Positions 39,817 through 51,959 of a DNA stretch of 52,056 nucleotides are shown here, piece after piece. The stretch is taken from assembly GCF_014656075.1 (NCBI RefSeq), contig NZ_BNBS01000024.1:29803-81858 (forward strand). Direction: 5' to 3'. The first letter of the stretch is position 1; every line of letters begins with the position of its first letter. A program made the translations under genes and the position numbers. Under the pieces are notes generated by a model. That model was not told the DNA's origin. It did no database searches and saw nothing but the letters and a program-made list of their open reading frames with translations. Source of the stretch: Streptomyces hydrogenans (lineage in GTDB: Bacteria; Actinomycetota; Actinomycetes; Streptomycetales; Streptomycetaceae).

Positions 39817-40457
39817 CCGCCCCTGAGGGGCGTGGCATAGCGGGGTACGAGCACGTCGGCACCTTCCGCATCCTCCACGTCAGCACCGGCAACGTCTGCC
39901 GCTCGCCCATCACCGAGCGGCTGACCCGCCACGCCCTGGGCGAGCGCCTCGGCGAAGGGCTCGGCCGGGGCCTCATCGTGGAGAGCGCCGGCACCTGGGG
40001 CCACGAGGGCGCCCCCATGGAGACCAACGCGGAGCTGGTCCTCGCCGACTTCGGCGCCGACCACAGCGGCTTCGTCGGGCGCGAGCTCCTCGACGAGCAC
40101 GTCATCCGCGCCGACCTCGTCCTCACCGCGACCCGCGACCACCGCGCGCAGGTCATCTCGATGGGCCACTCGGCCGGACTGCGCACCTTCACCCTGAAGG
40201 AGTTCACCCGCCTGGTCCGCGCCATCGACCCCGCCACCCTCCCGGACCCCCGCGACGGCGTGGTCGAACGCGCGCGCGCCCTGGTCCGCGCGGCCGCCGC
40301 TCTACGCGGGTGGCTCCTCGCCCCCTCCGCCGAAGCCGACGAGGTCAACGACCCCTACGGCGCCCCCATCACCGTCTTCCGCTCCATCGGCGACGAGATC
40401 CAGGAAGCCCTGGACCCGGTCGTCACGGCCCTGACGGGCGTCCCGACGCGGCACTGA
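39813..40457 (+). CDS. Low-molecular-weight PTP homologue with Ser for the catalytic Cys
   Basis: 214 aa of the LMW protein tyrosine phosphatase fold. The P-loop should be C-x5-R-S (as in VCxGNICRSP); here it is HVSTGNVCRSP, so the nucleophile position is Ser24 (codon AGC) while Cys29, Arg30 and Ser31 remain. A late D-P element, LPDPRDGV, is present. The TTG at 39813 overlaps the upstream stop (TTGA), and no other start fits. The C-terminal 70 residues are a helical extension. Such proteins may bind rather than cleave phosphotyrosine-like ligands. A phosphatase call without this caveat would overstate activity. Confidence 0.85.
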   Translation: MTAPEGRGIAGYEHVGTFRILHVSTGNVCRSPITERLTRHALGERLGEGLGRGLIVESAGTWGHEGAPMETNAELVLADFGADHSGFVGRELLDEHVIRADLVLTATRDHRAQVISMGHSAGLRTFTLKEFTRLVRAIDPATLPDPRDGVVERARALVRAAAALRGWLLAPSAEADEVNDPYGAPITVFRSIGDEIQEALDPVVTALTGVPTRH

Positions 40458-40569
40458 CGGACCCCCCGACGCGGCGCCGGCGGGCTGCCGGGCGCGCGTA
40501 CGGCTCCGGGGGCGCGCCGGGGAGGCCGCGCCTACATTGGTGCTACGTCCCCCAGGCTCGGAGTCAGCC

Positions 40570-41817
40570 ATGTCGGTCAGCGCGCCCCCGGAAGAGGTCC
40601 TCGACGTCCTGCGGCGGCAGGATCCGCAGATCGCCGACGTGCTGCTGGGGGAGGCGCGGCGGCAGGCCGAGACCCTCCAGCTCATCGCGGCGGAGAACTT
40701 CACCTCGCCGGCCGTGCTGGCGACGCTGGGGTCGCCGCTGGCCAACAAGTACGCCGAGGGGTATCCGGGCGCCCGGCACCACGGCGGCTGCGAGTACGCC
40801 GACGCGGCCGAGCGGATCGCCGTGGAACGGGCCACCGCGCTCTTCGGAGCCGATCATGCCAACCTCCAGCCCCACTCGGGCTCCTCGGCCGTCCTGGCGG
40901 CGTACGCGGCCCTTCTGAGGCCCGGTGACACGGTCCTCGCCATGGGCCTGGAGCACGGCGGGCACCTCACGCACGGTTCGCCCGCCAACTTCTCCGGCCG
41001 CTGGTTCGACTTCGTCCCGTACGGCGTCGACGCCGAGACCGGGCTCATCGACTACGAGCAGGTCGCCGCGCTCGCCCGCCACCACCGGCCGACGGCGATC
41101 GTGTGCGGCTCGATCTCCTACCCCCGCCACCCCGACTACGCGCTCTTCCGCGCCGTCGCCGACGAGGTCGGGGCGTACCTCATCGCCGACGCGGCCCACC
41201 CCATCGGGCTCGTCGCCGGGGGAGCGGCGCCGAACCCGGTCCCGTACGCGGACGTCGTGTGCGCCACCACCCACAAGGTGCTGCGCGGTCCGCGCGGCGG
41301 GATGCTGCTGTGCAGGGCGGAGCTGGCCGAGCGGGTCGACCGCGCGGTCTTCCCCTTCACCCAGGGCGGCGCCCAGATGCACACCATCGCGGCGAAGGCG
41401 GTCGCCCTGGGGGAGGCGTCCACTCCGGCCTTCACCGCGTACGCCCATCGTGTGGTGGAACACGCGCGGGTCCTCGCGGCCGCGCTCGCGGCCGAGGGCT
41501 TCGCGCTGACCACCGGCGGCACCGACACCCACCTCATCACCGCCGACCCCGCGCCGCTGGGCGTCGACGGGCGCACCGCCCGGGCCCGGCTGTCCGCCGC
41601 CGGTCTGGTCCTCGACACCTGCGCGCTGCCCTACGGGGACGGGCGGGGGATCCGGCTCGGCACCGCAGCCGTCACCACCCAGGGGATGGGCGCCCCGGAG
41701 ATGGCCGGGATCGCCGCGCTGTTCACCGCCGCGTTGCGCGACGAACCGGAGGAGACGGCTCGGGTACGCGCCGAGGTACGGCAGCTGACCAGCAGTTTTC
41801 CCCCGTATGGACGGTGA
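40570..41817 (+). CDS. Serine hydroxymethyltransferase homologue
   Basis: 415-aa fold-type I PLP protein of the SHMT family: LIAAENFTSPAVLATLGSPLANKYAEGYPGARHHGGCEYADAAE at the N-terminus, PHSGSSAVLAAY, ISYPRHPDY, DAAHPIGLVAGG, and the PLP lysine K236 in CATTHKVLRGPRGG. Several residues differ from canonical GlyA, and Streptomyces normally carries another glyA, so this is probably the paralogue found in this cluster. ATG 40570. It could interconvert serine and glycine or act on another beta-hydroxy amino acid. Confidence 0.88.
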   Translation: MSVSAPPEEVLDVLRRQDPQIADVLLGEARRQAETLQLIAAENFTSPAVLATLGSPLANKYAEGYPGARHHGGCEYADAAERIAVERATALFGADHANLQPHSGSSAVLAAYAALLRPGDTVLAMGLEHGGHLTHGSPANFSGRWFDFVPYGVDAETGLIDYEQVAALARHHRPTAIVCGSISYPRHPDYALFRAVADEVGAYLIADAAHPIGLVAGGAAPNPVPYADVVCATTHKVLRGPRGGMLLCRAELAERVDRAVFPFTQGGAQMHTIAAKAVALGEASTPAFTAYAHRVVEHARVLAAALAAEGFALTTGGTDTHLITADPAPLGVDGRTARARLSAAGLVLDTCALPYGDGRGIRLGTAAVTTQGMGAPEMAGIAALFTAALRDEPEETARVRAEVRQLTSSFPPYGR

Positions 41818-41925
41818 GCGGGAAGCGGTCGCAACCGTTCCGCGCCCCCTGGTGTCTCCCACCACATGGATGGCACGGCTAGGGTGTGGGGCTGAGATGG
41901 CCAGCGATTCCTGTGGGGACAGCCC

Positions 41926-43233
41926 GTGCGTGATTACCTGCTGACGCTCTGTGTCACGGCCGCGGTGACCTATCTGCTGACCGGTCCGGTGCGGAAGTTC
42001 GCCATCGCGACCGGCGCGATGCCCGAGATCCGCGCGCGCGACGTGCACCGAGAACCGACTCCGCGGCTCGGTGGCATCGCCATGTTCTTCGGACTCTGCG
42101 CGGGCCTGCTCGTCGCCGACCACCTCCAGAACCTGAACAGCGTCTTCGACCAGTCGAACGAGCCGCGCGCGCTGCTCTCCGGCGCCGCCCTGATCTGGCT
42201 GATCGGCGTCCTGGACGACAAGTTCGAGCTGGACGCGCTGATCAAGCTGGGCGCGCAGATGATCTCGGCCGGCGTGATGGTGGCGCAGGGCCTGACGATC
42301 CTGTGGCTGCCGATCCCGGGCGTCGGCACGGTCGCGCTGACCCAGTGGCAGGGCACCCTGCTGACGGTCGCCCTGGTCGTCCTCACGATCAACGCGGTCA
42401 ACTTCGTCGACGGTCTCGACGGTCTCGCCGCCGGCATGGTCTGCATCGCCACCGGCGCCTTCTTCCTGTACGCGTACCGCCTCTGGTACGGCTACACGAT
42501 CGAGGCGGCGGCCCCGGCGACCCTCTTCGCCGCGATCCTCATGGGCATGTGCCTGGGCTTCCTGCCGCACAACATGCATCCGGCGCGGATCTTCATGGGC
42601 GACTCCGGCTCGATGCTGATCGGCCTGATCCTGGCCGCCTCCGCGATCTCGATCACCGGCCAGGTGGACCCGGACACCCTGAAGATCTTCGAGGGCTCGA
42701 CCCGGCAGGCGACCCACGCGGCCCTGCCCGTCTTCATCCCGCTGATCCTGCCGCTGACCATCATCGCGATCCCGATGACCGACCTGGTGCTGGCGATCGT
42801 GCGGCGCACCTGGAAGGGCCAGTCGCCCTTCGCCGCCGACCGCGGCCACCTGCACCACCGGCTCCTGGAGATCGGCCACTCGCACAGCCGGGCCGTGCTG
42901 ATCATGTACTTCTGGTCGGCGCTGATCGCCTTCGGCACGCTCGCGTACTCGGTGCACTCGACGTCCATGTGGATCGTGCTGGCCATCACCGTGCTGAGCG
43001 CCCTCGGTCTGGTGCTGCTCCTGCTGCCGCGCTTCTCGCCGCGGGCGCCCCGCTGGGCGGAGGCTGTCGTTCCGCCGCGCTACCGGCGCCGCCGGGCGGT
43101 CTTGGAGCCGGAGCCGGAGCACGAGGTCGCGGAGGACGAGCGGGTGCCGGTGCCGGCCGGGCTGCACGGGTCGACGGCCATCGGTCACCGTTCGCGCTTC
43201 TCCGACCGGAGGAAGGCCGGGACGCGGAGTTGA
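41926..43233 (+). CDS. Undecaprenyl-phosphate sugar-1-phosphate transferase (WecA/MraY family)
   Basis: 435-aa polytopic protein with about 10-11 membrane segments. Family motifs: TPRLGGIAMFFG, GVLDDKFELD, NAVNFVDGLDGLAAGM, FMGDSGSMLIG and a cytoplasmic HLHHRLLEIGHSH histidine motif typical of GlcNAc-1-P transferases. It attaches a sugar-1-phosphate to undecaprenyl phosphate, the first step of teichoic acid or wall glycan assembly. The GTG start at 41926 (MRDYLLTLCVTAAV) begins directly with the first membrane segment. The C-terminal 60 residues are a charged cytoplasmic tail. Confidence 0.92.
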   Translation: MRDYLLTLCVTAAVTYLLTGPVRKFAIATGAMPEIRARDVHREPTPRLGGIAMFFGLCAGLLVADHLQNLNSVFDQSNEPRALLSGAALIWLIGVLDDKFELDALIKLGAQMISAGVMVAQGLTILWLPIPGVGTVALTQWQGTLLTVALVVLTINAVNFVDGLDGLAAGMVCIATGAFFLYAYRLWYGYTIEAAAPATLFAAILMGMCLGFLPHNMHPARIFMGDSGSMLIGLILAASAISITGQVDPDTLKIFEGSTRQATHAALPVFIPLILPLTIIAIPMTDLVLAIVRRTWKGQSPFAADRGHLHHRLLEIGHSHSRAVLIMYFWSALIAFGTLAYSVHSTSMWIVLAITVLSALGLVLLLLPRFSPRAPRWAEAVVPPRYRRRRAVLEPEPEHEVAEDERVPVPAGLHGSTAIGHRSRFSDRRKAGTRS

Positions 43234-43263
43234 CGTCGCGTCACTGACGGCTGACGAAAGCCT

Positions 43264-43298
43264 CAGCGGGGCCCAATACCAGACAAGGTGCCCCGCTG
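43264..43298 (+). terminator. Hairpin after the wecA-like gene
   Basis: CAGCGGGGC (43264-43272) pairs with GCCCCGCTG (43290-43298), 17-nt loop, 30 bp after the stop. Confidence 0.6.
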
Positions 43299-43324
43299 TC
43301 GCGCACAACCGCGCGTTGTAACCC

Positions 43325-43395
43325 TCATGTGTGACAGTTGGCACACCCCATGAGTAAAGACCTATTCAAATAGTTTGTGATACGGTTCACGAGAC
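43325..43395 (+). promoter_or_regulatory. AT-rich promoter region of the atp operon
   Basis: A sharp drop in GC content (GAGTAAAGACCTATTCAAAT...) about 125-190 bp before atpI, and a GTGTG...CACAC dyad at 43329-43346. TTGGCA (43338-43343) with TATTCA (43363-43368), or TACGGT (43381-43386) as -10, are candidates; neither is a strong match. Confidence 0.4.
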
Positions 43396-43518
43396 CCGGC
43401 GACAGTGCCGAAAGACCGTAGTGCGACGGTCTGTTGGCCCCGAGACCCACCTCGGACCGGGCTTACGCTCGTCCCTGACGACACCATCGCCCCCTCCATC
43501 AAAAGCGGAGACACCGCC

Positions 43519-43932
43519 ATGCCTTCCAGCGACGCACGCCTCCTTCTCTCGGCCGTCGTACCCACTGCCGCCGTCGGCGCCATCGCCACGGTGATCAGCG
43601 GCATCGTCGCCGGCGGGAAGGGCGCTATCGGCGCCGTCCTCGGCACCCTGGTCGTCCTCCTCTTCATGGGCATCGGGATGCTGGTGCTGCAGCGGACGGC
43701 GAAGAAACTTCCGCAGCTGTTCCAGGCCATGGGGCTCTTGCTCTACACGACCCAGCTGCTGGTTCTGTTCGTCTTCCTGGCCTTGCTGAAGGGCACCACG
43801 GTGTTCGACTTCAAGGCCTTCGCCTTCACGCTGCTCGCGGCGACCGTGGTGTGGGTCGCGGCGCAGGCCCGTGCCTACATGAAGGCCAAGATCGCGTACG
43901 TCGAGCCCGAGAAAACGGGTTCGAAGTCGTGA
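43519..43932 (+). CDS. atpI: ATP synthase protein I
   Basis: 137 aa, four membrane segments (LLSAVVPTAAVGAIATVISGIVAG; AIGAVLGTLVVLLFMGIGMLVL; MGLLLYTTQLLVLFVFLALL; FAFTLLAATVVWVAAQARAYMK), the AtpI assembly factor pattern ahead of atpB. It aids insertion of the c-ring and perhaps Mg transport. ATG 43519 follows GCGGAGACACC. A longer frame upstream lies in the leader and is not coding. Confidence 0.88.
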   Translation: MPSSDARLLLSAVVPTAAVGAIATVISGIVAGGKGAIGAVLGTLVVLLFMGIGMLVLQRTAKKLPQLFQAMGLLLYTTQLLVLFVFLALLKGTTVFDFKAFAFTLLAATVVWVAAQARAYMKAKIAYVEPEKTGSKS

Positions 43933-44157
43933 AGGGTAGGGCCGGGATAAAGAGCTGTTCGGCTTCCTGCTATCGTCCGGTGCCAACTGCGGCATTGCGG
44001 GCGCGGGCATCCGAAGCGGCGCCTGTCCCAGCGCGAGGCTCGATGCCTACCCGCCGCCCCCTTATCCGTAAGACCAGTCCAGTGCCGACCCGCGGCTGTG
44101 CGCCGCGCCGACACAACGAGGTTGCCGTACCTATGCGCCACGCTGAAGGAGCCCGCG

Positions 44158-44967
44158 GTGAGTGCTGACCAGACGCTTGCCTTCGACCCGGATTGCCACA
44201 TCTTCACCGGATGCGGCTTCCCGGCTCCGGGCCTGCACACGTTCATCTACGAGCCGATCGCGACGTGGGGCAGCTTCGAGCTGACCAAGCCCATGCTGCT
44301 CGCGGTCCTGAGCTCCGTCGTGGTGGTCGGTTTCTTCTGGGCGGCCTTCCGCAAGCCGAAGCTGGTCCCCGGCAAGATGCAGATGATCGGCGAGGCCGGC
44401 TACGACTTCGTGCGCCGCGGCATCGTCTACGAGATCATCGGCAAGAAGGACGGCGAGAAGTACGTCCCCTTCATGGTCTCCATGTTCTTCCTCGTCTGGA
44501 TGATGAACCTCTGGTCGATCATCCCGCTGGCCCAGTTCCCGGTCACCTCGCTGATCGCCTTCCCGGCGGCCCTCGCGCTGATCGTCTACGTGCTCTGGGT
44601 GTCGCTGACCTTCAAGAAGCACGGCTTCGTCGGCGGCTGGAAGAACATCGTCGGCTGGGACAAGTCCCTCGGCCCGATCCTGCCGCTGGTCGTCGTCCTC
44701 GAGTTCTTCTCGAACCTGATCATCCGGCCCTTCACGCACGCGGTCCGACTGTTCGCGAACATGTTCGCCGGTCACCTGCTGATCGTGATGTTCTCGCTGG
44801 CCTCCTGGTACCTGCTCAACGGCATCGGCGTCATCTACGCCGGCACGTCCTTCGTGATGGTGCTGGTCATGACCGCCTTCGAGCTCTTCATCCAGGCCGT
44901 CCAGGCGTACGTCTTCGTCCTCCTGGCCTGCAGCTACGTCCAGGGCGCGCTCTCCGAGCACCACTGA
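44158..44967 (+). CDS. atpB: ATP synthase subunit a
   Basis: 269 aa, multi-spanning Fo stator subunit. Essential Arg197 in HAVRLFANMFAGH faces the c-ring, and the AFELFIQAVQAYVFVLLACSY C-terminal helix is typical. GTG 44158 follows GAAGGAG. Conducts protons to subunit c. Confidence 0.96.
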   Translation: MSADQTLAFDPDCHIFTGCGFPAPGLHTFIYEPIATWGSFELTKPMLLAVLSSVVVVGFFWAAFRKPKLVPGKMQMIGEAGYDFVRRGIVYEIIGKKDGEKYVPFMVSMFFLVWMMNLWSIIPLAQFPVTSLIAFPAALALIVYVLWVSLTFKKHGFVGGWKNIVGWDKSLGPILPLVVVLEFFSNLIIRPFTHAVRLFANMFAGHLLIVMFSLASWYLLNGIGVIYAGTSFVMVLVMTAFELFIQAVQAYVFVLLACSYVQGALSEHH

Positions 44968-45288
<321 letters not shown>

Positions 45289-45330
45289 GCCTGCTTCTCG
45301 ACGACAGCCACATTTACGGAAGGCACTGAT

Positions 45331-45876
45331 GTGAACGCTCTGCTTCTTGCGGCCGAGGGGGAGCCCCAGCCCCCCCTCCTCCCGCATCTTGACGAGCTCG
45401 TCATCGGCCTGATCGCCTTCGTCATCGTCTTCGGCTTCCTCGCCAAGAAGCTCCTCCCGAACATCAACAAGGTTCTGGGCGAGCGCCGCGAGGCCATCGA
45501 GGGTGGCATCGAGAAGGCCGAGTCGGCCCAGATCGAGGCTCAGAGTGTGCTGGAGCAGTACAAGGCACAGCTTGCCGAGGCCCGCCACGAGGCCGCGCGT
45601 CTCCGCCAGGAGGCGACGGAGCAGGGCACCGCGATCATCCAGGAGATGAAGGCGGAGGGCCAGCGCCAGCGCGAGGAGATCATCGCCGCCGGCCACTCGC
45701 AGATCGAGGCCGACCGCAAGGCCGCGGCCACCTCGCTGCGTCAGGACGTCGGCAAGCTCGCCACTGACCTGGCCGGCAAGCTGGTCGGCGAGTCCCTCGA
45801 GGACGCCGCCCGCCAGAGCCGCACGATCGACCGCTTCCTCGACGAGCTCGAGGAGAAGGCTGAGGCCGTCCGATGA
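45331..45876 (+). CDS. atpF: ATP synthase subunit b
   Basis: 181 aa; one membrane segment (LDELVIGLIAFVIVFGFLAKKLL, about 24-46), then a long charged coiled coil (residues 50-160) forming the peripheral stalk. GTG 45331; the stop overlaps atpH (ATGA). Confidence 0.96.
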   Translation: MNALLLAAEGEPQPPLLPHLDELVIGLIAFVIVFGFLAKKLLPNINKVLGERREAIEGGIEKAESAQIEAQSVLEQYKAQLAEARHEAARLRQEATEQGTAIIQEMKAEGQRQREEIIAAGHSQIEADRKAAATSLRQDVGKLATDLAGKLVGESLEDAARQSRTIDRFLDELEEKAEAVR

Positions 45877-46688
45877 ACGGAGCGAGCCGTGAGGCACTGG
45901 CCGCCGCCCGCGAGTCCCTCGACGCACTGACCGACAACACCCCGGTCGACGCGACGAAGCTGGCGGACGAGCTGGCCGCAGTCACCGTCCTGCTGGACCG
46001 CGAGGTGTCGCTGCGCCGTGTCCTGACCGACCCCGCGCAGTCGGGTGAGGCCAAGGCCGAGCTCGCGCAGCGACTCCTGAACGGTCAGGTGGGCGGCGAG
46101 ACCGTCGATCTGGTGTCCGGCATGGTCCGGTCCCGCTGGTCGCGCTCGCGCGACCTGGTCGACTCGGCCGAGGAGCTGGCGAACACCGCCGACCTCACCG
46201 CGGCCCAGAAGGCGGGAACCCTCGACGACGTCGAGGACGAGCTGTTCCGGTTCGGCCGGATCGTGTCCTCCAGCCCCGAGCTCCGCTCGGCGCTGACGGA
46301 CAAGACCGCGAAGGCCACCGCGAAGGGCGAGCTGCTCCGCAGCCTGCTCGGCGGCAAGGCCCACGCCACCACCGAGCGCCTGGTCGTCCGTCTGGTGACC
46401 CAGCCCCGGGGACGTAGCCTGGAAGCGGGACTCGAGTCCCTGTCCAAGCTCGCCGCGGCGCGCCGGGACCGGATGGTCGCCGTCGTCACCTCGGCGGTGC
46501 CGCTGTCCGACCAGCAGAAGCAGCGCCTCGGCGCCGTACTGGCGAAGCTGTACGGCCGCGCGATGCACCTGAACCTGGACGTGGACCCCGCGGTCCTCGG
46601 CGGGATCTCGGTGCGGGTCGGCGACGAGGTCATCGACGGCACGGTCTCCGAGCGCCTCGGCGAGGCGAAGCGGCGGCTGGCCGGCTGA
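45873..46688 (+). CDS. atpH: ATP synthase subunit delta
   Basis: 271 aa, longer than the roughly 180 aa of most bacteria because actinobacterial delta carries an N-terminal extension. The C-terminal AtpH signature [26 protein letters not shown] is present as [19 protein letters not shown]. It links b to the F1 head. Overlaps atpF by four bases. Confidence 0.95.
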   Translation: MNGASREALAAARESLDALTDNTPVDATKLADELAAVTVLLDREVSLRRVLTDPAQSGEAKAELAQRLLNGQVGGETVDLVSGMVRSRWSRSRDLVDSAEELANTADLTAAQKAGTLDDVEDELFRFGRIVSSSPELRSALTDKTAKATAKGELLRSLLGGKAHATTERLVVRLVTQPRGRSLEAGLESLSKLAAARRDRMVAVVTSAVPLSDQQKQRLGAVLAKLYGRAMHLNLDVDPAVLGGISVRVGDEVIDGTVSERLGEAKRRLAG

Positions 46689-46761
46689 CGGCTTCGGCCG
46701 CCGGCAACACAACACGCATCACAGCGGCCCGGTTGGGCCGTGCAGAGATTGCAGAAGATTC

Positions 46762-46779
46762 CTGGGGGTCGGCCCCCAG
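46762..46779 (+). other. Small hairpin in atpH-atpA spacer
   Basis: CTGGGGG/CCCCCAG with a TCGG loop, 47 bp before atpA. Possibly sets relative mRNA levels or stability for the F1 genes. Confidence 0.4.
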
Positions 46780-46825
46780 ACCCCTTAAGAAACTTCGGGC
46801 CCAACAAGGAGAGCAGGGAACCCAG

Positions 46826-48424
46826 ATGGCGGAGCTCACGATCCGGCCGGAGGAGATCCGGGACGCACTGGAGACCTTCGTCCAGTCGTACCAGCCGGAC
46901 GCGGCCTCGCGCGAGGAGGTCGGCACGGTCAGCCTGGCCGGTGACGGCATCGCGAAGGTCGAGGGTCTTCCCTCGGCCATGGCGAACGAGCTGCTGAAGT
47001 TCGAGGACGGCACCCTCGGTCTCGCGCTGAACCTCGAAGAGCGCGAGATCGGTGCGATCGTTCTCGGTGAGTTCAGCGGCATCGAGGAGGGGCAGTCGGT
47101 GCAGCGCACCGGCGAGGTCCTCTCCGTCGGCGTCGGTGAGGGATACCTGGGTCGCGTCGTCGACCCGCTCGGCAACCCGATCGACGGTCTCGGCGAGATC
47201 GCGACCGAGGGCCGCCGCGCCCTCGAGCTGCAGGCCCCGGGCGTCATGGCCCGTAAGTCGGTGCACGAGCCGATGGAGACCGGCTACAAGGCCGTCGACG
47301 CCATGACCCCGGTCGGCCGCGGCCAGCGTCAGCTGGTCATCGGCGACCGTCAGACCGGCAAGACCGCGCTGTGCGTCGACACGATCATCAACCAGCGCGA
47401 CAACTGGCGCTCGGGCGACGTGAACAAGCAGGTCCGCTGCATCTACGTCGCCGTCGGCCAGAAGGGCTCCACCATCGCGTCCGTGCGCGGCGCCCTGGAG
47501 GAGGCCGGCGCGCTCGAGTACACGACGATCGTCGCCGCCCCCGCGTCCGACCCGGCCGGCTTCAAGTACCTCGCCCCGTACACCGGCTCGGCCATCGGTC
47601 AGCACTGGATGTACGAGGGCAAGCACGTCCTCATCGTCTTCGACGACCTGTCGAAGCAGGCCGACGCCTACCGCGCCGTGTCCCTGCTGCTGCGCCGCCC
47701 GCCGGGCCGCGAGGCGTACCCGGGTGACGTCTTCTACCTGCACTCGCGTCTCCTCGAGCGCTGCGCCAAGCTCTCGGACGAGCTCGGTGCCGGTTCGATG
47801 ACCGGTCTGCCGATCGTCGAGACCAAGGCGAACGACGTCTCGGCGTTCATCCCGACCAACGTCATCTCCATCACCGACGGCCAGTGCTTCCTGGAGTCCG
47901 ACCTGTTCAACGCCGGCCAGCGCCCGGCCCTGAACGTCGGTATCTCGGTCTCCCGTGTCGGTGGCTCCGCCCAGCACCCGGCCATGAAGCAGATCGCCGG
48001 TCGCCTCCGCGTGGACCTCGCCCAGTTCCGTGAGCTGGAGGCCTTCGCGGCCTTCGGTTCCGACCTGGACGCGGCCTCGAAGGCGCAGCTGGAGCGCGGT
48101 CAGCGGATGGTCGAGCTGCTCAAGCAGGCTCAGTACCAGCCGATGCCGACCGAGAACCAGGTCGTCTCCGTCTGGGCCGGCACCACCGGCAAGATGGACG
48201 ACGTCCCGGTCGCCGACATTCGTCGCTTCGAGGCCGAGCTCCTGGCGTACCTCCGCCAGAACCACTCGGGTCTCATGACCTCCATCCGTGAGGGCAAGAA
48301 GATGTCGGACGACACCCTGACGTCCGTCGCCGACGCCATCGCGGAGTTCAAGAAGCAGTTCGAGACCTCTGACGGCAAGCTGCTCGGCGAGGACGCCCCT
48401 GCCGCCGTCAACGTCTCGAAGTGA
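46826..48424 (+). CDS. atpA: ATP synthase subunit alpha
   Basis: 532 aa. Walker A GDRQTGKT (173-180), [17 protein letters not shown], and the alpha signature [31 protein letters not shown]. Non-catalytic nucleotide sites of F1. ATG 46826 behind AAGGAGAGCAGGGA; the frame upstream is untranslated leader. Confidence 0.98.
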   Translation: MAELTIRPEEIRDALETFVQSYQPDAASREEVGTVSLAGDGIAKVEGLPSAMANELLKFEDGTLGLALNLEEREIGAIVLGEFSGIEEGQSVQRTGEVLSVGVGEGYLGRVVDPLGNPIDGLGEIATEGRRALELQAPGVMARKSVHEPMETGYKAVDAMTPVGRGQRQLVIGDRQTGKTALCVDTIINQRDNWRSGDVNKQVRCIYVAVGQKGSTIASVRGALEEAGALEYTTIVAAPASDPAGFKYLAPYTGSAIGQHWMYEGKHVLIVFDDLSKQADAYRAVSLLLRRPPGREAYPGDVFYLHSRLLERCAKLSDELGAGSMTGLPIVETKANDVSAFIPTNVISITDGQCFLESDLFNAGQRPALNVGISVSRVGGSAQHPAMKQIAGRLRVDLAQFRELEAFAAFGSDLDAASKAQLERGQRMVELLKQAQYQPMPTENQVVSVWAGTTGKMDDVPVADIRRFEAELLAYLRQNHSGLMTSIREGKKMSDDTLTSVADAIAEFKKQFETSDGKLLGEDAPAAVNVSK

Positions 48425-48444
48425 CGACGGAAGGGACCTGACTC

Positions 48445-50804
<2,360 letters not shown>

Positions 50805-50819
50805 GCCCCGTGCTCGCCC

Positions 50820-50853
50820 GAGAGGGGGCGGGAGCCGTTCCCGTCCCCCTCTC
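50820..50853 (+). other. Hairpin between atpD and atpC
   Basis: Stem of 9 + 5 bp with one bulged T: GAGAGGGGG-CGGGA against TCCCG-CCCCCTCTC. Sits 16 bp after atpD; may lower epsilon synthesis relative to beta. Confidence 0.5.
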
Positions 50854-50919
50854 CACGCCCCGTAGAATTGATCCCAACACCCGGCAGCACTGTCGGGTCG
50901 TGACCCGAGGAGCCCACCC

Positions 50920-51294
50920 TTGGCTGCTGAGCTGCACGTCGAGCTGGTCGCCGCGGACCGGAGTGTCTGGTCCGGCGAGGCCACCCTGGTCATCGCGCGT
51001 ACCACCTCCGGCGACATCGGCGTCATGCCCGGTCACCAGCCGCTGCTCGGTGTGCTGGAGTCGGGCCCGGTGACCATCCGTACGAGCGAGGGCGCCACCG
51101 TCGTGGCCGCCGTCCACGGCGGTTTCATCTCCTTCGCGGACGACAAGCTGTCGCTCCTCGCGGAGATCGCCGAGCTGGCGGACGAGATCGACGCCCAGCG
51201 TGCCGAGCGCGCGCTGGAGCGTGCCAAGTCGGACGAGGACGGCGCCGCCGAGCGTCGCGCCGAGGTCCGGCTGCGCGCGGTAGCGGTCCGCTAG
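50920..51294 (+). CDS. atpC: ATP synthase subunit epsilon
   Basis: 124 aa: N-terminal beta-sandwich (ELHVELVAADRSVWSGEATLVIARTTSGDIGVMPGHQPLLG) and a shortened C-terminal helical part (AQRAERALERAKS). TTG start 50920 behind GAGGAG. Regulates and couples F1 to the c-ring. Confidence 0.95.
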   Translation: MAAELHVELVAADRSVWSGEATLVIARTTSGDIGVMPGHQPLLGVLESGPVTIRTSEGATVVAAVHGGFISFADDKLSLLAEIAELADEIDAQRAERALERAKSDEDGAAERRAEVRLRAVAVR

Positions 51295-51319
51295 CGGACC
51301 CGCGACCGAAGAGTAGTGC

Positions 51320-51368
51320 CCTCAGCCGCGGCACGGCTGGAATGTTCCAGACCGTGCCGCGGCTGAGG
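51320..51368 (+). terminator. Terminator of the atp operon
   Basis: 17-bp perfect outer stem (51320-51336 with 51352-51368) plus six further pairs CTGGAA/TTCCAG separated by one bulged A, TG loop. One of the longest hairpins in the window. Confidence 0.88.
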
Positions 51369-51441
51369 CGATGCAGATGCAGGTTGTATTCGGTGAGGCC
51401 GGCGGCGCCGGTCACGGGACGCAGCGAGGAGGTCGGTGAAG

Positions 51442-51888
51442 ATGTTCCTCGCGCTGTTCGTGTGCGGCCTGGTCGTCGCACTGGTGGTGATCGGGCTCTT
51501 CGTCTTCGGCTTGCGCCGCAGGCTGATCCAGCGGGCCGGCGGCACCTTCGACTGTTCCCTGCGCTGGGACGTCCCGGAGGAGCCGGACCTCTCCGGCAAG
51601 GGCTGGGTGTACGGCGTCGCCCGGTACAGCGGTGACGAGATCGCCTGGTTCCGGGTCTTCTCGTACGCGCCCCGGCCGCGCCGCTTCCTGGAGCGCTCGG
51701 CCATCGTGGCCCTGGAGCGCCGGATGCCGGAGGGCGAGGAGGAGCTGGCGCTGCTCTCGGACTCGGTGATCCAGCCCTGCATGTACAACGGCGTCCGGCT
51801 GGAGCTCGCGATGAGCGAGGACGCCCGGACGGGCTTCATGGCCTGGCTGGAGGCGGCGCCTCCGGGCCAGCGGGTGAACGTCGCGTAG
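51442..51888 (+). CDS. DUF2550 membrane-anchored protein
   Basis: 148 aa. An N-terminal membrane anchor (MFLALFVCGLVVALVVIGLFVFGLRRRL) is followed by a cytoplasmic DUF2550 domain (GGTFDCSLRW...KGWVYGVARYSGDEIAWFRVFSYAPRPRRFLERS). The ATG at 51442 was chosen because GGAGG is nine bases away; the GTG at 51436 would be only three bases from it. Conserved downstream of atpC in actinobacteria; function unknown. Confidence 0.85.
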   Translation: MFLALFVCGLVVALVVIGLFVFGLRRRLIQRAGGTFDCSLRWDVPEEPDLSGKGWVYGVARYSGDEIAWFRVFSYAPRPRRFLERSAIVALERRMPEGEEELALLSDSVIQPCMYNGVRLELAMSEDARTGFMAWLEAAPPGQRVNVA

Positions 51889-51906
51889 GACGGTCCCGTC
51901 CGCACG

Positions 51907-51943
51907 GAAGCGGGGGACGGTGTGCTGCACCGTCCCCCGCTTC
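51907..51943. terminator. Bidirectional terminator between DUF2550 gene and chitinase
   Basis: Perfect 16-bp stem (51907-51922 with 51928-51943), five-base loop, between convergent genes. TTCTTCG follows on the plus strand. Confidence 0.85.
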
Positions 51944-51959
51944 TTCGTGCCGGTGACCG

